DNA of 64,000 nucleotides from Stigmatella aurantiaca DW4/3-1 (GTDB lineage: Bacteria; Myxococcota; Myxococcia; Myxococcales; Myxococcaceae), in contig NC_014623.1 of assembly GCF_000165485.1 (NCBI RefSeq), forward strand, positions 8,574,893-8,638,892. Reading direction: 5' to 3'. Below the pieces are notes generated by a model that did not search any database, was not told the DNA's origin, and saw only the letters and a list, made by a program, of their open reading frames with translations. The number at the start of each line of letters is the position of its first letter. Position 1 is the first letter of the stretch. Below, in pieces: positions 25,736 to 34,613 of this stretch. A program made the position numbers and the translations under genes.

Positions 25736-27502
25736 ATGCTCCTGCCCTCGCTGCTTGCCGCCGTGCTTGCTCAGGCCCCACTGGCCCCGCTCACCACTGT
25801 CGCCGAGCAGAGCCAGTGGACCCGGACCGGCCGCTATGACGAAGTGGAGACGCTCTGCCGCGCCTTCCCCAAGGCCTTTCCCGGCAAGGTGCGCTGCGAG
25901 ACGTTCGGCACCACCCCGGAGGGCAGGCCCCTGCTCGCGCTCGTGGCCAGCACCGACGGCACCCTCACCCCCGCGGCCGCCGCCAAGAAGGGACGCCCCG
26001 TCTTCTTCTTTCAGGGCGGCATCCACGCCGGGGAGGTCGACGGCAAGGACGCGGGCTTCTGGCTGCTCCGGGACATGCTCGCGGGCAAGGCGCTGCCGGG
26101 CGTGCTCCAGCAGGTGACGGCCGTCTTCGTCCCCGTCTTCAACGTGGATGGCCACGAGCGCTTCGGCCCCAACCAACGCCCCAACCAGGTGGGCCCCGAG
26201 GAGATGGGCTGGCGCGTCACCGCGCGCAACCTCAACCTCAACCGGGACTACGTGAAGGCGGACGCCCCAGAGATGACCGCCCTGCTCACCTTCCTCCACA
26301 CGTGGGATCCGCTGCTCTACGCGGACCTCCACGTCACCGACGGCGCCCAGTTCGAGTCCAGCGTCGCCCTCCTCCTGGAGCCCCAGAAGGGCGGCCCCCC
26401 CTCCCTGCGCCCGTTCGGCGCGAAGATGATCTCCGAGTTCCTCACGGTGCTGGAGGGCCAGGGCTACCTGCCGGTCTCCTTCTATCCCTCCTTCAACAAG
26501 GCCGACGATCCGATGTCCGGCTTCAGCTACGGCATCTCCCCGCCCCGCTTCAGCCAGAATTACTGGTCGGCCCAGCGCCGCTTCGGCGTGCTGGTGGAGA
26601 CGCACTCGTGGAAGCCCTACGCGCACCGCGTGAAGACGACGCGCGACGTGCTGGAGGCCATGCTGCGGCTCCTGGCGCGGGACGGGGCCGCCCTGCGCGC
26701 CGCCGTGAAGGCCGCGGACGCGGAGGCCGAATCCGGGGCGGTGAAGGACGTGGTGCTGCTCTGGAAGACCGCCGAGCAGAACCACCCCATTGAATTCCGA
26801 GGCTATGCCTACACCCGGGAGACCTCCGCCCTCTTCCAGCAGCCCGTGGTCCACTACGACACCACGAAGCCCCAGGTGTGGACGGTGCCTTACTTCGACG
26901 AGGTACGGCCCGCGCTCACCGCCTCCCTGCCTGGCGGCGGGTACCTGATCCCCGCCGCGCATGCGGACTGGGTGGTCCCGAAGCTCCGGGCCCACGGCCT
27001 GCGCTTTCAACGCCTGGAGCGCGCGGTGCCCTCGGCCGAGGTCGAGGTGTTCCGCGCCACCGAGGCCAAGCCCCGGCCGCAGACGTCGGAAGGCCGCACG
27101 GTCTTCTCGTTCCAGGGAGACTGGAAGCGCGGCTCACAGCCCTTGCCCGCTGGCACGCTCTATGTCCCGGTCGCCCAGCGCGGCGTGGAGGTGCTGGCCC
27201 ACCTGCTGGAGCCGCTCGGGCCGGACTCCCTCGCCGCGTGGGGCTTCTTCGCCGCTCACTTCGAGCAAAAAGAGTACATCGAGGAGTACGTGCTGGAGCC
27301 CTATGCCCGGGAGTTGCTCGCGAAGGACGCCTCGGTGAAGGCCGCCTGGGAGGCCCGGCTGAAGGAGCCCGCCTTCGCGGCGGATCCAGCCGCCCGGGTC
27401 CAGTTCTTCGCCGAGCGCCACCCCGCCTTCGATGCCCGCTTCAACCTCTACCCTGTCTTCCGCACCGCCACGCCCCCCCCGGGTCTGCGCGCGGTGAAGT
27501 GA
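25736..27502 (+). CDS. Exported zinc carboxypeptidase-like protein, M14 family (large form)
   Basis: A 588-residue protein. The N-terminus MLLPSLLAAVLAQAPLA is a cleavable Sec signal. The M14 core has GGIHAGEVDGKD (zinc His and Glu), FNVDGHERF, NLNRDYVKADAPE, DLHVTDG (third ligand) and VETHSWKPY with the catalytic Glu. The HAGE motif and following NLNRD are typical of the large M14 branch, which is bigger than digestive carboxypeptidases. The ~250-residue C-terminal extension has no recognised domain. It is probably periplasmic or secreted and involved in peptide breakdown. It lies 35 bp after the MBL-fold gene. Confidence 0.88.
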   Translation: MLLPSLLAAVLAQAPLAPLTTVAEQSQWTRTGRYDEVETLCRAFPKAFPGKVRCETFGTTPEGRPLLALVASTDGTLTPAAAAKKGRPVFFFQGGIHAGEVDGKDAGFWLLRDMLAGKALPGVLQQVTAVFVPVFNVDGHERFGPNQRPNQVGPEEMGWRVTARNLNLNRDYVKADAPEMTALLTFLHTWDPLLYADLHVTDGAQFESSVALLLEPQKGGPPSLRPFGAKMISEFLTVLEGQGYLPVSFYPSFNKADDPMSGFSYGISPPRFSQNYWSAQRRFGVLVETHSWKPYAHRVKTTRDVLEAMLRLLARDGAALRAAVKAADAEAESGAVKDVVLLWKTAEQNHPIEFRGYAYTRETSALFQQPVVHYDTTKPQVWTVPYFDEVRPALTASLPGGGYLIPAAHADWVVPKLRAHGLRFQRLERAVPSAEVEVFRATEAKPRPQTSEGRTVFSFQGDWKRGSQPLPAGTLYVPVAQRGVEVLAHLLEPLGPDSLAAWGFFAAHFEQKEYIEEYVLEPYARELLAKDASVKAAWEARLKEPAFAADPAARVQFFAERHPAFDARFNLYPVFRTATPPPGLRAVK

Positions 27503-27634
27503 AGTCCCGGAGGACCTGGCACAACGTGCTACAGCCATCAGAGCAGGCGTCGGCCGCTCACTCGCTGACGGGCCGGTAGAACTTTCTTGCCAGAGATGTG
27601 GAGGACGTAAACGCCTCGGGTATGTTCCCACGGC

Positions 27635-28645
27635 GTGCCAACCTTCAGTCTCGCAGCGTTGTGGAACGCCTCCGCCATTCCCGGCCATGTGGCCGGTATC
27701 GTGGAAGCCATCGAGGAGCTGTTGCCCTCGACGCAGCCCGTCGCCATCACCGTGGCGTTGCGTGAGAACGAAGCCCACCTCGAGCTCAAGCTGGAGATGA
27801 CCACCTTCCCCCGGCTCGAGATGGACCGGTTCTCGTGGGAGATCAAAGCCAGCAAGGGAACGCTCGTGGAGCTGTGGCGCCTGCCCAAGGCGGAGCGGGA
27901 CGCGTTCCGTGCCGCCGCCTTCTCCGGCAACGTCATCACCGCGCCCGACTACTTCACCGCGGCGCGCACCCTCCAGGAGCACCTGGAGGGCATCATCGCC
28001 CGCGACCGGCGCCCGGTGCAGGTCCCCGTGGTCGTTCCTCCCACCGCCCAGCGGGCCCCCGCCCAGGCGCCCGCCCCAGCCGATGAGCCGCTGGGGGAGG
28101 CGGTGGATGAGCCGCTCGTTCCCAGCGAGGACGTGGAGGAAGAGCCGCTCGAGCCCATCGAGGAGCTGGAAGAAGAAGAGCCGATCGAGCCCATCGAGGA
28201 GGCGGCCGATGAGCCCATCGAGCCCATCGAGGAGGCCCTGGATGAGCCCATGGGCGAAGCCCTCGACGAGCCCATCGCGGCCGTGGACACCCGGCCTGCA
28301 CGGGTCACCGAGCCGCCCGCGGGCCCCGAGCTGCGCCGCGCCAAGCGCTTCCCCGTCATGCTGGAGATGGAGTTCCGCTCCGAGCTGGACTTCGTCCGGG
28401 AGCACGCCACGAACATCTCCAACGGCGGCCTCTTCGTGCGCACCGCCCACCGGCCGCCCATCGACACCATCGTCACCGTGGACGTGAGGCTGCCCAATGG
28501 CGAGAGCCTCCAGGGAGAGGCCATGGTGGTCCACCTGGTGGATGATCCCTACAAGGGCGGGGTGGGCCTGGCCTTCCTCACCGACGATCCCACCTTCGCG
28601 CAGACGCTGGACAACTACCTGGCGAGCCTCGCCGGGCCCACCTAA
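27635..28645 (+). CDS. PilZ-domain protein with acidic repeat linker
   Basis: A 336-residue cytoplasmic protein from a GTG start. Residues ~1-120 form an unassigned N-terminal domain (STQPVAITVALREN, ELWRLPKAERDAF). Residues ~145-215 are a strongly acidic linker built of repeats such as EPIEE, DEPLGEA and DEPIEPIEEA. Residues ~230-335 are a PilZ domain with RRAKRFP and NISNGGLFVRT, the two motifs that can bind cyclic di-GMP, followed by the myxobacterial-type VVHLVDDPYKGGVGLAF. The motif RRxxR is present, so ligand binding is possible. Such proteins in Myxococcus affect motility and polysaccharide. No convincing ribosome site was found for the GTG. Confidence 0.82.
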   Translation: MPTFSLAALWNASAIPGHVAGIVEAIEELLPSTQPVAITVALRENEAHLELKLEMTTFPRLEMDRFSWEIKASKGTLVELWRLPKAERDAFRAAAFSGNVITAPDYFTAARTLQEHLEGIIARDRRPVQVPVVVPPTAQRAPAQAPAPADEPLGEAVDEPLVPSEDVEEEPLEPIEELEEEEPIEPIEEAADEPIEPIEEALDEPMGEALDEPIAAVDTRPARVTEPPAGPELRRAKRFPVMLEMEFRSELDFVREHATNISNGGLFVRTAHRPPIDTIVTVDVRLPNGESLQGEAMVVHLVDDPYKGGVGLAFLTDDPTFAQTLDNYLASLAGPT

Positions 28646-28713
28646 GAGACTGTTGAGGAGCCGCTTGGCATGGCAACCGCCACGCCCTCCGCCTTCGGCA
28701 GCATGTCCCGGGG

Positions 28714-29088
28714 TCAGGCCTCCGGCCCTTGGAAAACCGCTTCAATATTGTGCCCGTCCGGCGCAATGACGAAAGCCGCATAGTAGTTCGCGTGATACTT
28801 CGGGCGCAGCCCGGGCGCACCGTTATCCTTGCCGCCCGCCTCCAGCGCTGCGCGATAGAACGCATCGACCTGTTCGCGATTCTCGGCCATGAACGCCAGG
28901 TGGAGATGCGCCGGCTTTTCTTCGGTCTGGAACAGGACCAAGGAAGGGATGCCCTTCCCGCCAAGTTCGACACCGTACGTCGGTACGCCCTCCGCGAGGA
29001 CGGCTACGCCGAGCGGTTCGAGCGCCTTGACGAAGAAAGCTTTGCTCGCTGCATAGTCGCTGACGCCGAATTTGACGTGGTCGAACAT
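28714..29088 (-). CDS. VOC-family (glyoxalase-like) protein
   Basis: A 124-residue single-domain protein starting MFDHVKFGVSDYAASKAFF after AGGAGG. It shows the VOC pattern: HVKFGVSD, FYRAALEAGG, HANYYAAFVIAPDGHNIEAV. The last block supplies the metal-binding Glu in this fold. It is close to the common PhnB/glyoxalase-like proteins that may detoxify electrophiles, but no substrate is evident. It lies directly downstream of an IS5-type transposase remnant on the same strand, whose tail runs up to its ribosome site, so the gene may be an import or have lost its native promoter. Confidence 0.85.
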   Translation of the reverse strand: MFDHVKFGVSDYAASKAFFVKALEPLGVAVLAEGVPTYGVELGGKGIPSLVLFQTEEKPAHLHLAFMAENREQVDAFYRAALEAGGKDNGAPGLRPKYHANYYAAFVIAPDGHNIEAVFQGPEA

Positions 29089-29119
29089 GATTCCTCCTGA
29101 AGTGTATGGGCACACGGGA

Positions 29120-29336
29120 AGCGCAACCGAGCTCAGAGACTATGCACTTTTCCCAGCGCACCAGCAGCCTGCGGAAGCGGTTCATCCACGCGTGAGTGCG
29201 TTCACCCCCCAACGGCGGGCCTTCTTGCGGCGGCTCTTCTTCGCAGGCGTGGCAGGGGCACACCGCGGGCGAATGTGCAGGTGGTCGTAGCCTGCATCCA
29301 CGCACAGATGCTGCTCGTCATCCTTGGCGGACTCCG
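29120..29336 (-). pseudogene. IS5-family transposase C-terminal remnant
   Basis: Reading the minus strand gives DEQHLCVDAGYDHLHIRPRC, KKSRRKKARRWG, then after a one-base shift in a run of G's, GERTHAWMNRFRRLLVRWEK. The last block is the highly conserved C-terminal signature of IS5/IS1182-type DDE transposases (RRWVVERTHAWMNRFRRL). The rest of the element, including the DDE Asp residues and the inverted repeats, is missing. Confidence 0.75.
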
Positions 29337-29370
29337 GTCCAGTGACTGAAACAGGCTCTCAGCCCCGGCC

Positions 29371-32300
29371 TCACGCCACCCGCTGCCCCGGCTTCACCGT
29401 GGGCAGGGCGCCCAGGCCCAGGTCCGCCTCCACCACGAGGCGGCTGCGCCCCCCGCCCTGCTTCACCACGCGCACCTGGACACCGATGCGCTCGGCCAGT
29501 CCGGACACGTGGGAGATGATCCCCACCTGGCGGCCCGTCGCCTGGAGCGCATCGAGCGTGGCCAGCGCCACCTCCAGCGTCTGCGGATCCAACGTCCCGA
29601 AGCCCTCGTCGATGAAGAGCGTCTCCACCTGGGCGGTCTCCGACGAGAGCGAGGCCAACCCCAGCGCCAGCGCCAGCGAGACGAGGAACGACTCGCCCCC
29701 CGACAAGCTCGCGACGGCCCGGACCTCGTCTCCCATGTCCTGATCCACCACCTGAAGGTCCAAGTCATGCCCGGGCACGCGCATCAACCGGTAGCGCCGG
29801 GCGAGTTCCTGGAGGTGGGCGTTGGCATGGAGCAGCAGCGCGTCCAGCGTGAGGCTCTGGGCGAACACCTTGAACTTCTTTCCGTCCGCCGAGCCGATCA
29901 GCTCGTGCAGCGTCTTCCACACCCCGGCGGCGCGGCGCCGCTCCTCCAGCGCGCGCTCCTGCGCGCCATGCCGCTCGCGGGCCTCGTGGTCCTGGTCGAG
30001 CCGGGCCTTCCACCGCGCCGCGTTGGCCCGGTGCCCCTCCACCTGCGCGCGAGCCCGCTCCAGGACAGCCTCCACTTCGGGCTCGGGCAGCGCGGGGGGC
30101 GCGGAGGCCTCGTGCCGTGCACGCCAGCCCCGGCGCTCGTCGAGCACCGCTCGGGCTCGCGCGTGCGCCTCGCGGATCCCCTCCAGGGCGCGGGCCTCGG
30201 CCTCGCACCAGGCGGCGTCCCGAGCCAGCAGGGCGCGCACCTCGTCCAGGGCCAGCCCTTGCCCCCGGAGCAACCCCTCGAGTGACGTCAGCGCTTGCGC
30301 GTGCGCCTCGGCGGCCGAGGCGCGGGCCTTCACCGCCTCCTCGGCGCGCGCCGTGGCCACCGCGTCCTCCCGGCCCGCCGCTTCCGCCCGCTCCCGGGCC
30401 TTCTCGAAAGCGGCGGTGGCGGCGTCCACGGCCGCCCGCAGCTGCGCGCGCACCTCCTCGGTGGGCCGTCCGTTCAGCATCCCCCCGCGCTCGGCCTGGG
30501 TGCGCTGGAGCGCCTCCACCGCGCGCTGAGAAGCGGCGGCATGACCCTCGGCGACGCTTCGCAGGGTCTCCGCCTTGGCTTCGGCGGCGGCCCGGGCCTG
30601 GCGCCCCTCGGCTTCGCGCTCCTGGGCGGCCCTCAGGGCGTCCTGGTGGGCATGCCACGTGGCCACCCGCTCCGAGCCGCGCTTGCGGAAACCCGAAGGA
30701 TTCTCCGCCAGCCGGGCCTCCCAATCGCCCCACCCCGTGAAGGCGGGCCCCAGTTCCACGAGGGACTGCCGGCGAACCTCCGCGGCCTGCTCAGCCTCGC
30801 GCTCCGCCTGCTGCAAGGCCCGCTCGGCCTCGCCCAGCGCATCCTCCGCCCGCCGCAGCGCCTCTGCCGCCGCCTCCACCTTCGCACGCCAAGACTCCAG
30901 CGCCGCGCGCGCCTCTTTCGCTGCCCGGGCCCGCTGCTCCGCGGCCTCCTCCTCCGCGCGCACCGAGGCCAGCCGCGCGAGGAGCTCCTTCTGGGCGCCC
31001 TCCAGCCACGCAGCGGCCTCCGCCTCCTCCGGGGTCTCGGGAGGCAAGGGGGCCTCCAATCGCGCCCTCGCGGCAGCCCACGCCCCACGATGTCCCGCGA
31101 GCCGAAGGTTTGTGGCGTGCTTCCGGCTCTCTGCCTGGGCCCCCCTGGAAAGGGCGCCCTGCGCTCGCGCGAGCGCCGAGGCTTCCACCCGCTCCGTCCG
31201 AGCCCGCTCCGACTCCAGCGTCTCGACACGCGCGGAGGCTTCCACGACGAGCCCATCCAGCGCCGCTCCCGCGTGGCCATACGGGTGTTCCTTCGCCCCG
31301 CACAGCGGACACGCCTCCCCTTCCTTCAGCGCGGCCCGCTGCGAGGCGTACCCCTGGGCCAGCTGCGCCTGGGTCAAGGCCCGCCTCGCCTCGGTGCACG
31401 AGGCCTCCAGCACCCCTCGCCGGGCCGCCGCGTCACGCGCTTCCGCCTGCGCAGCCTCCGCTTCACGCCGGGCCCCTTCCACTTCCTCGAGGGCTTCCCG
31501 CTCCGCCGCCGCCTCCGCGACACCGCCGACCTGGGCTGCCCCCAGGCTCCGCAGCACCTCCTGCCGCGCGAGCAGGGATTCCCTCAAAGCACGCCGGGCC
31601 GAGCCCGCGTCCTCGCCCACCTCGGCTTCGGCCTGGAGGGCCGCGGCCTGCGCCTTCTCCATGGACGCCCCATGGGCCTCCCGCTCCCGGCGCCGCTGAT
31701 CCGCGGCCTCCCGCAGGCCCTTCACCTCGGAGCCCTTCTGCGTGGCCACCTGGCGTGCTTCCCGCTCGGAGCCAGCCGCGCGCTCGTACCGGCTCAGCTC
31801 CGCCTCCCAGCGAGGCCACTCCTTGGCGATCGCCTCCAGACGGGGCTGACTGGACAGCCACGTCCGGGCCGCTTCCGCCGCCCCTCGGGCCGCCTCCTCC
31901 TGCTGGGAGAGATCCGCCAGCACCGCCCGCTGGCGCGCCTCGTCGGACCGGGAAGACGCCGCCCGCTGAGAGGCCTCGTGGGCGTCCCGGCGTTCCATGA
32001 CCAGTTGCGCATCCAGCCGCGCTGCCTCGGCCAACGCCGGCACCTGGGTGGCCTCCTCCGCCAATGCCGCCGAGCGGGCCTGCTCCGCCGTCCGCAGCGC
32101 GTCTTGCCGCGCCCCCACCACTTCGTGGGTCTTCGCAGCCTCCGCCGCCCTCGACGCCTGTGCCGCGGAGGCCTCCGCCAACATGCGCTCAGCGGTCTCC
32201 ACCGAGACCACCGGCGCCCGGAAGGTTTCCGCCGCGCGAACCCGCGCGAGCAGGTCTTCCCGAGGTGCCGCGGCCCCCACCTCCTTCTCCGCCCGGACCC

Positions 32301-33150
32301 ATGCCTCCGAGGCCTCGCGCTCGGACGCCACCCGCCGGACACGCTCGGCGTACCAGTCCATCGCGGCCGAGGCGTCCTTCAACACCCGCTCCTGCTGCAC
32401 CCGGGCCGCCTCTTCCACCGCGAGCGCGCCTTCCGCCGCGGCGCGCTCCTCGTCCGTCAACCGGGAGATGGCCGCGAGTCCTTGCGACATCCGCTCCAGT
32501 CCGGCCTGCTCCGTCTTGTGGCGCTCGTGCGCGGCGATGGACAGGCGGCTGTAGATCTCCGTGCCCGTCATCCGCTCCAGCAGCTCCGCGCGCTCGTTGG
32601 CGTCCGCGCGCAGGAAGGCGGCGAATTCCCCCTGGGCCAGCAGCGCGGAGCGGCGGAACTGATCAAAGGACAGCCCGAGCTTCTGCTCGATGGCCTCCAG
32701 GACTTCCAGCTTGGTGCGTCCGAAGAGCTGCCCGGAGGCCACATCCGTGAGGCTCAGCTCCTGGGGCCGGAAGCGCCCCTCGGCCTTGTTCCGGGCCCGC
32801 CACACGGACCACCGCGCCCGGTAGCGCTTGCCGTCCCGGCCCTGGAAGTCCACCTCGGCGAAGCCCTCGGCCGCCCCGCGCCGCAGCACGCCGCGCACGT
32901 CGTGGGAGAGCAGCCGGTCCTCGTCCTCTTCTCCGGAGCGCCCCACCGGCACGCCGCCGCGGCCGCCCAGCCTCGGCGTGCGGTCAAAGAGCGCCAGACA
33001 CAGCGCGTCCAGCAGCGTGCTCTTGCCCGCGCCCGTGGCGCCGGTGATGGCGAACAGGCCCAGCTTGTCCAGGGGCGGCTCGTCCAGCGCCAGCGCGAAG
33101 TCCCCGGCGAGGCTCGTCAGGTTGCGTCCCCGGATGGCGAGGATCTTCAT
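29371..33150 (-). CDS. sbcC: Exonuclease subunit SbcC (SMC-like ATPase)
   Basis: A 1259-residue ATPase partner of SbcD in DNA double-strand-end processing, cleaving hairpins and protein-blocked ends. The N-terminus MKILAIRGRNLTSLAGDF leads to the Walker A GATGAGKST. Long Ala/Glu/Arg-rich coiled coils flank the zinc hook CPLCGAKEHPYG (about 611). The C-terminus carries the ABC signature LSGGESF and the Walker B LFIDEGFGTLD. It is longer than E. coli SbcC (1048 aa), mostly in the coiled coils. Its ATG overlaps the sbcD stop by four bases (ATGA), so translation is coupled. The coding strand is very GC-rich, and long open frames on the opposite strand are artefacts. Confidence 0.95.
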   Translation of the reverse strand: MKILAIRGRNLTSLAGDFALALDEPPLDKLGLFAITGATGAGKSTLLDALCLALFDRTPRLGGRGGVPVGRSGEEDEDRLLSHDVRGVLRRGAAEGFAEVDFQGRDGKRYRARWSVWRARNKAEGRFRPQELSLTDVASGQLFGRTKLEVLEAIEQKLGLSFDQFRRSALLAQGEFAAFLRADANERAELLERMTGTEIYSRLSIAAHERHKTEQAGLERMSQGLAAISRLTDEERAAAEGALAVEEAARVQQERVLKDASAAMDWYAERVRRVASEREASEAWVRAEKEVGAAAPREDLLARVRAAETFRAPVVSVETAERMLAEASAAQASRAAEAAKTHEVVGARQDALRTAEQARSAALAEEATQVPALAEAARLDAQLVMERRDAHEASQRAASSRSDEARQRAVLADLSQQEEAARGAAEAARTWLSSQPRLEAIAKEWPRWEAELSRYERAAGSEREARQVATQKGSEVKGLREAADQRRREREAHGASMEKAQAAALQAEAEVGEDAGSARRALRESLLARQEVLRSLGAAQVGGVAEAAAEREALEEVEGARREAEAAQAEARDAAARRGVLEASCTEARRALTQAQLAQGYASQRAALKEGEACPLCGAKEHPYGHAGAALDGLVVEASARVETLESERARTERVEASALARAQGALSRGAQAESRKHATNLRLAGHRGAWAAARARLEAPLPPETPEEAEAAAWLEGAQKELLARLASVRAEEEAAEQRARAAKEARAALESWRAKVEAAAEALRRAEDALGEAERALQQAEREAEQAAEVRRQSLVELGPAFTGWGDWEARLAENPSGFRKRGSERVATWHAHQDALRAAQEREAEGRQARAAAEAKAETLRSVAEGHAAASQRAVEALQRTQAERGGMLNGRPTEEVRAQLRAAVDAATAAFEKARERAEAAGREDAVATARAEEAVKARASAAEAHAQALTSLEGLLRGQGLALDEVRALLARDAAWCEAEARALEGIREAHARARAVLDERRGWRARHEASAPPALPEPEVEAVLERARAQVEGHRANAARWKARLDQDHEARERHGAQERALEERRRAAGVWKTLHELIGSADGKKFKVFAQSLTLDALLLHANAHLQELARRYRLMRVPGHDLDLQVVDQDMGDEVRAVASLSGGESFLVSLALALGLASLSSETAQVETLFIDEGFGTLDPQTLEVALATLDALQATGRQVGIISHVSGLAERIGVQVRVVKQGGGRSRLVVEADLGLGALPTVKPGQRVA

Positions 33151-34388
33151 GTCGCTTCCTCCTCAACCTCGGTCAGCAGCGCATGAAAGGCTTCCAGCAG
33201 GTGGGGCGCCAGGGCCTCTTTGTAGTCGCGGGCATAGCGGGCCTTGAAGACCTCCTCGGGGGTGCGCTCGCGCAGGGAGATTCCCGGCTGGACATCCGCC
33301 AGCGCCACACCCGTGCCGGTATAGGCGGGCGTCAGCTTGACCAGCCGCGCCGCCTTGCCCACCAAGGCTTCCTCCACCTTGCGCCGCAGCGCGGGCTCGG
33401 GCCGGGGAAGCGTCACACAGACCTCCAAGTACGGCCACGCGCGCTCAGCCGCCCCCGCCTCCGCCTTGGGCAACGCCGCCAGTTGCACCAGCACCTCTTC
33501 CAGGGTGGCCTCGTTGCGCTCGGGCACACGCCACATGTCCACGGTCCGAGGCACGGGGAGCGAGCGCACCGAGCCGAGCGTCTCCGCCTCCAGTTCCACC
33601 AGGAGCACCTGGTGCTGGTAACCCGCCTCGCTCAGCGACAGCGGCAGGGGCGAGCCGCTGTAGCGCACGGCCTCGCGCCCTCCCACGCGCTGGGCCTTGT
33701 GCAGGTGGCCCAGGGCGGCATAGGCCACGTCCTCGGGGAAGAGGTCCACCGGCAGCGCATGCTGGTTGCCCCCGAGAATCCTCCGCTCGCTGAGCTGGGA
33801 CAGCTCTGTCCCCACCATGAAGCAGTGCCCCATGGCCACGAGCGCCTGTCCCGGCTGCCGTCGCCTCCGGGCCGCCTCCAGCGTCAGGCCATACACCTCG
33901 CGCACACCCTCGATGAGCCGGTCCCCCTCCGTGGCGATCAAGGGGAGATCCGCGGGCCGCAGATATGGCACCGCCGCCACCCAGGCCTGGACCTGTCCCC
34001 GCGCGTCGTGCAGCGGAACGAGCAGCCGCTCGAAGTCCAACGACTCCGGCCCCCGCGGTAGCCCTCCCACCACGCGCACCTTCAGGGCGGCGAAAAGGGG
34101 ATCCGGCGCCTCCAGGCGTGCCGCCGAGTCGTGGTTTCCACCAATGACGACGATGTCCAGGAGGGGCAACCGCTCCCGGGCGCGGGCGATGAACCGGAAC
34201 CAGGCCGCCTGGGCCTCGGCGCTGGGATTGGCGGTGTCGAAGACATCCCCGGCCACCAGGAGCGCATCGACGGACTGGGCCTCCAGCGTGTCCAGGAGCC
34301 AGTCCAGAAACGCGGCGTGCTCCGCCTCCCGGGAGACGTCGTACAGCGTGTGCCCGAGGTGCCAGTCCGACGTGTGCAGCAGACGCAT
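33147..34388 (-). CDS. sbcD: Exonuclease subunit SbcD (Mre11-like nuclease)
   Basis: A 413-residue metallophosphoesterase that forms the nuclease core with SbcC. All phosphoesterase motifs are visible: HTSDWHLGH at residues 5-13, VAGDVFD near 46, GGNHDS near 79, then GHCFM and ALGHLHKAQ, with the expected order and spacing. The C-terminal part is the SbcC-binding region. It is the first gene of the sbcD-sbcC unit and has a 225-bp divergent region before the next gene. It starts MRLLHTSDWHLG. Confidence 0.95.
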   Translation of the reverse strand: MRLLHTSDWHLGHTLYDVSREAEHAAFLDWLLDTLEAQSVDALLVAGDVFDTANPSAEAQAAWFRFIARARERLPLLDIVVIGGNHDSAARLEAPDPLFAALKVRVVGGLPRGPESLDFERLLVPLHDARGQVQAWVAAVPYLRPADLPLIATEGDRLIEGVREVYGLTLEAARRRRQPGQALVAMGHCFMVGTELSQLSERRILGGNQHALPVDLFPEDVAYAALGHLHKAQRVGGREAVRYSGSPLPLSLSEAGYQHQVLLVELEAETLGSVRSLPVPRTVDMWRVPERNEATLEEVLVQLAALPKAEAGAAERAWPYLEVCVTLPRPEPALRRKVEEALVGKAARLVKLTPAYTGTGVALADVQPGISLRERTPEEVFKARYARDYKEALAPHLLEAFHALLTEVEEEAT

Positions 34389-34527
34389 CCGGTACCACCC
34401 CTCCTTGGCCGCCCCGTGCAGCCTCCATCACCGTGGTCGCCCGGTCCAAGAACCAGGAGGGCGCCCGCTTACTCCCTCGGTCTGACATGGCGATTTTCCC
34501 CCGTCTTTTCAGGGTGTTCCGCGCGCA

Positions 34528-34553
34528 CCCACCGCCGTGGGTGGGGCGGTGGG
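34528..34553. promoter_or_regulatory. GC-rich hairpin in the leader of the membrane protein gene
   Basis: CCCACCGCC, an 8-base loop and GGCGGTGGG form a perfect 9-bp stem about 61 bp ahead of the start at 34614, in the divergent region shared with sbcD. It may be an operator, an attenuator or chance in GC-rich DNA. Confidence 0.35.
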
Positions 34554-34613
34554 GCCCAACATGAGGCAGCAAAGACTTCTCCAAGCCGGGTCCGTCAGGG
34601 ACGATGCCGCCCC

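Noticed and set aside
30295-33186. 963-codon open frame on the plus strand opposite sbcC
   Set aside because: Antisense artefact of a very GC-rich coding strand; the minus strand carries every SbcC motif.
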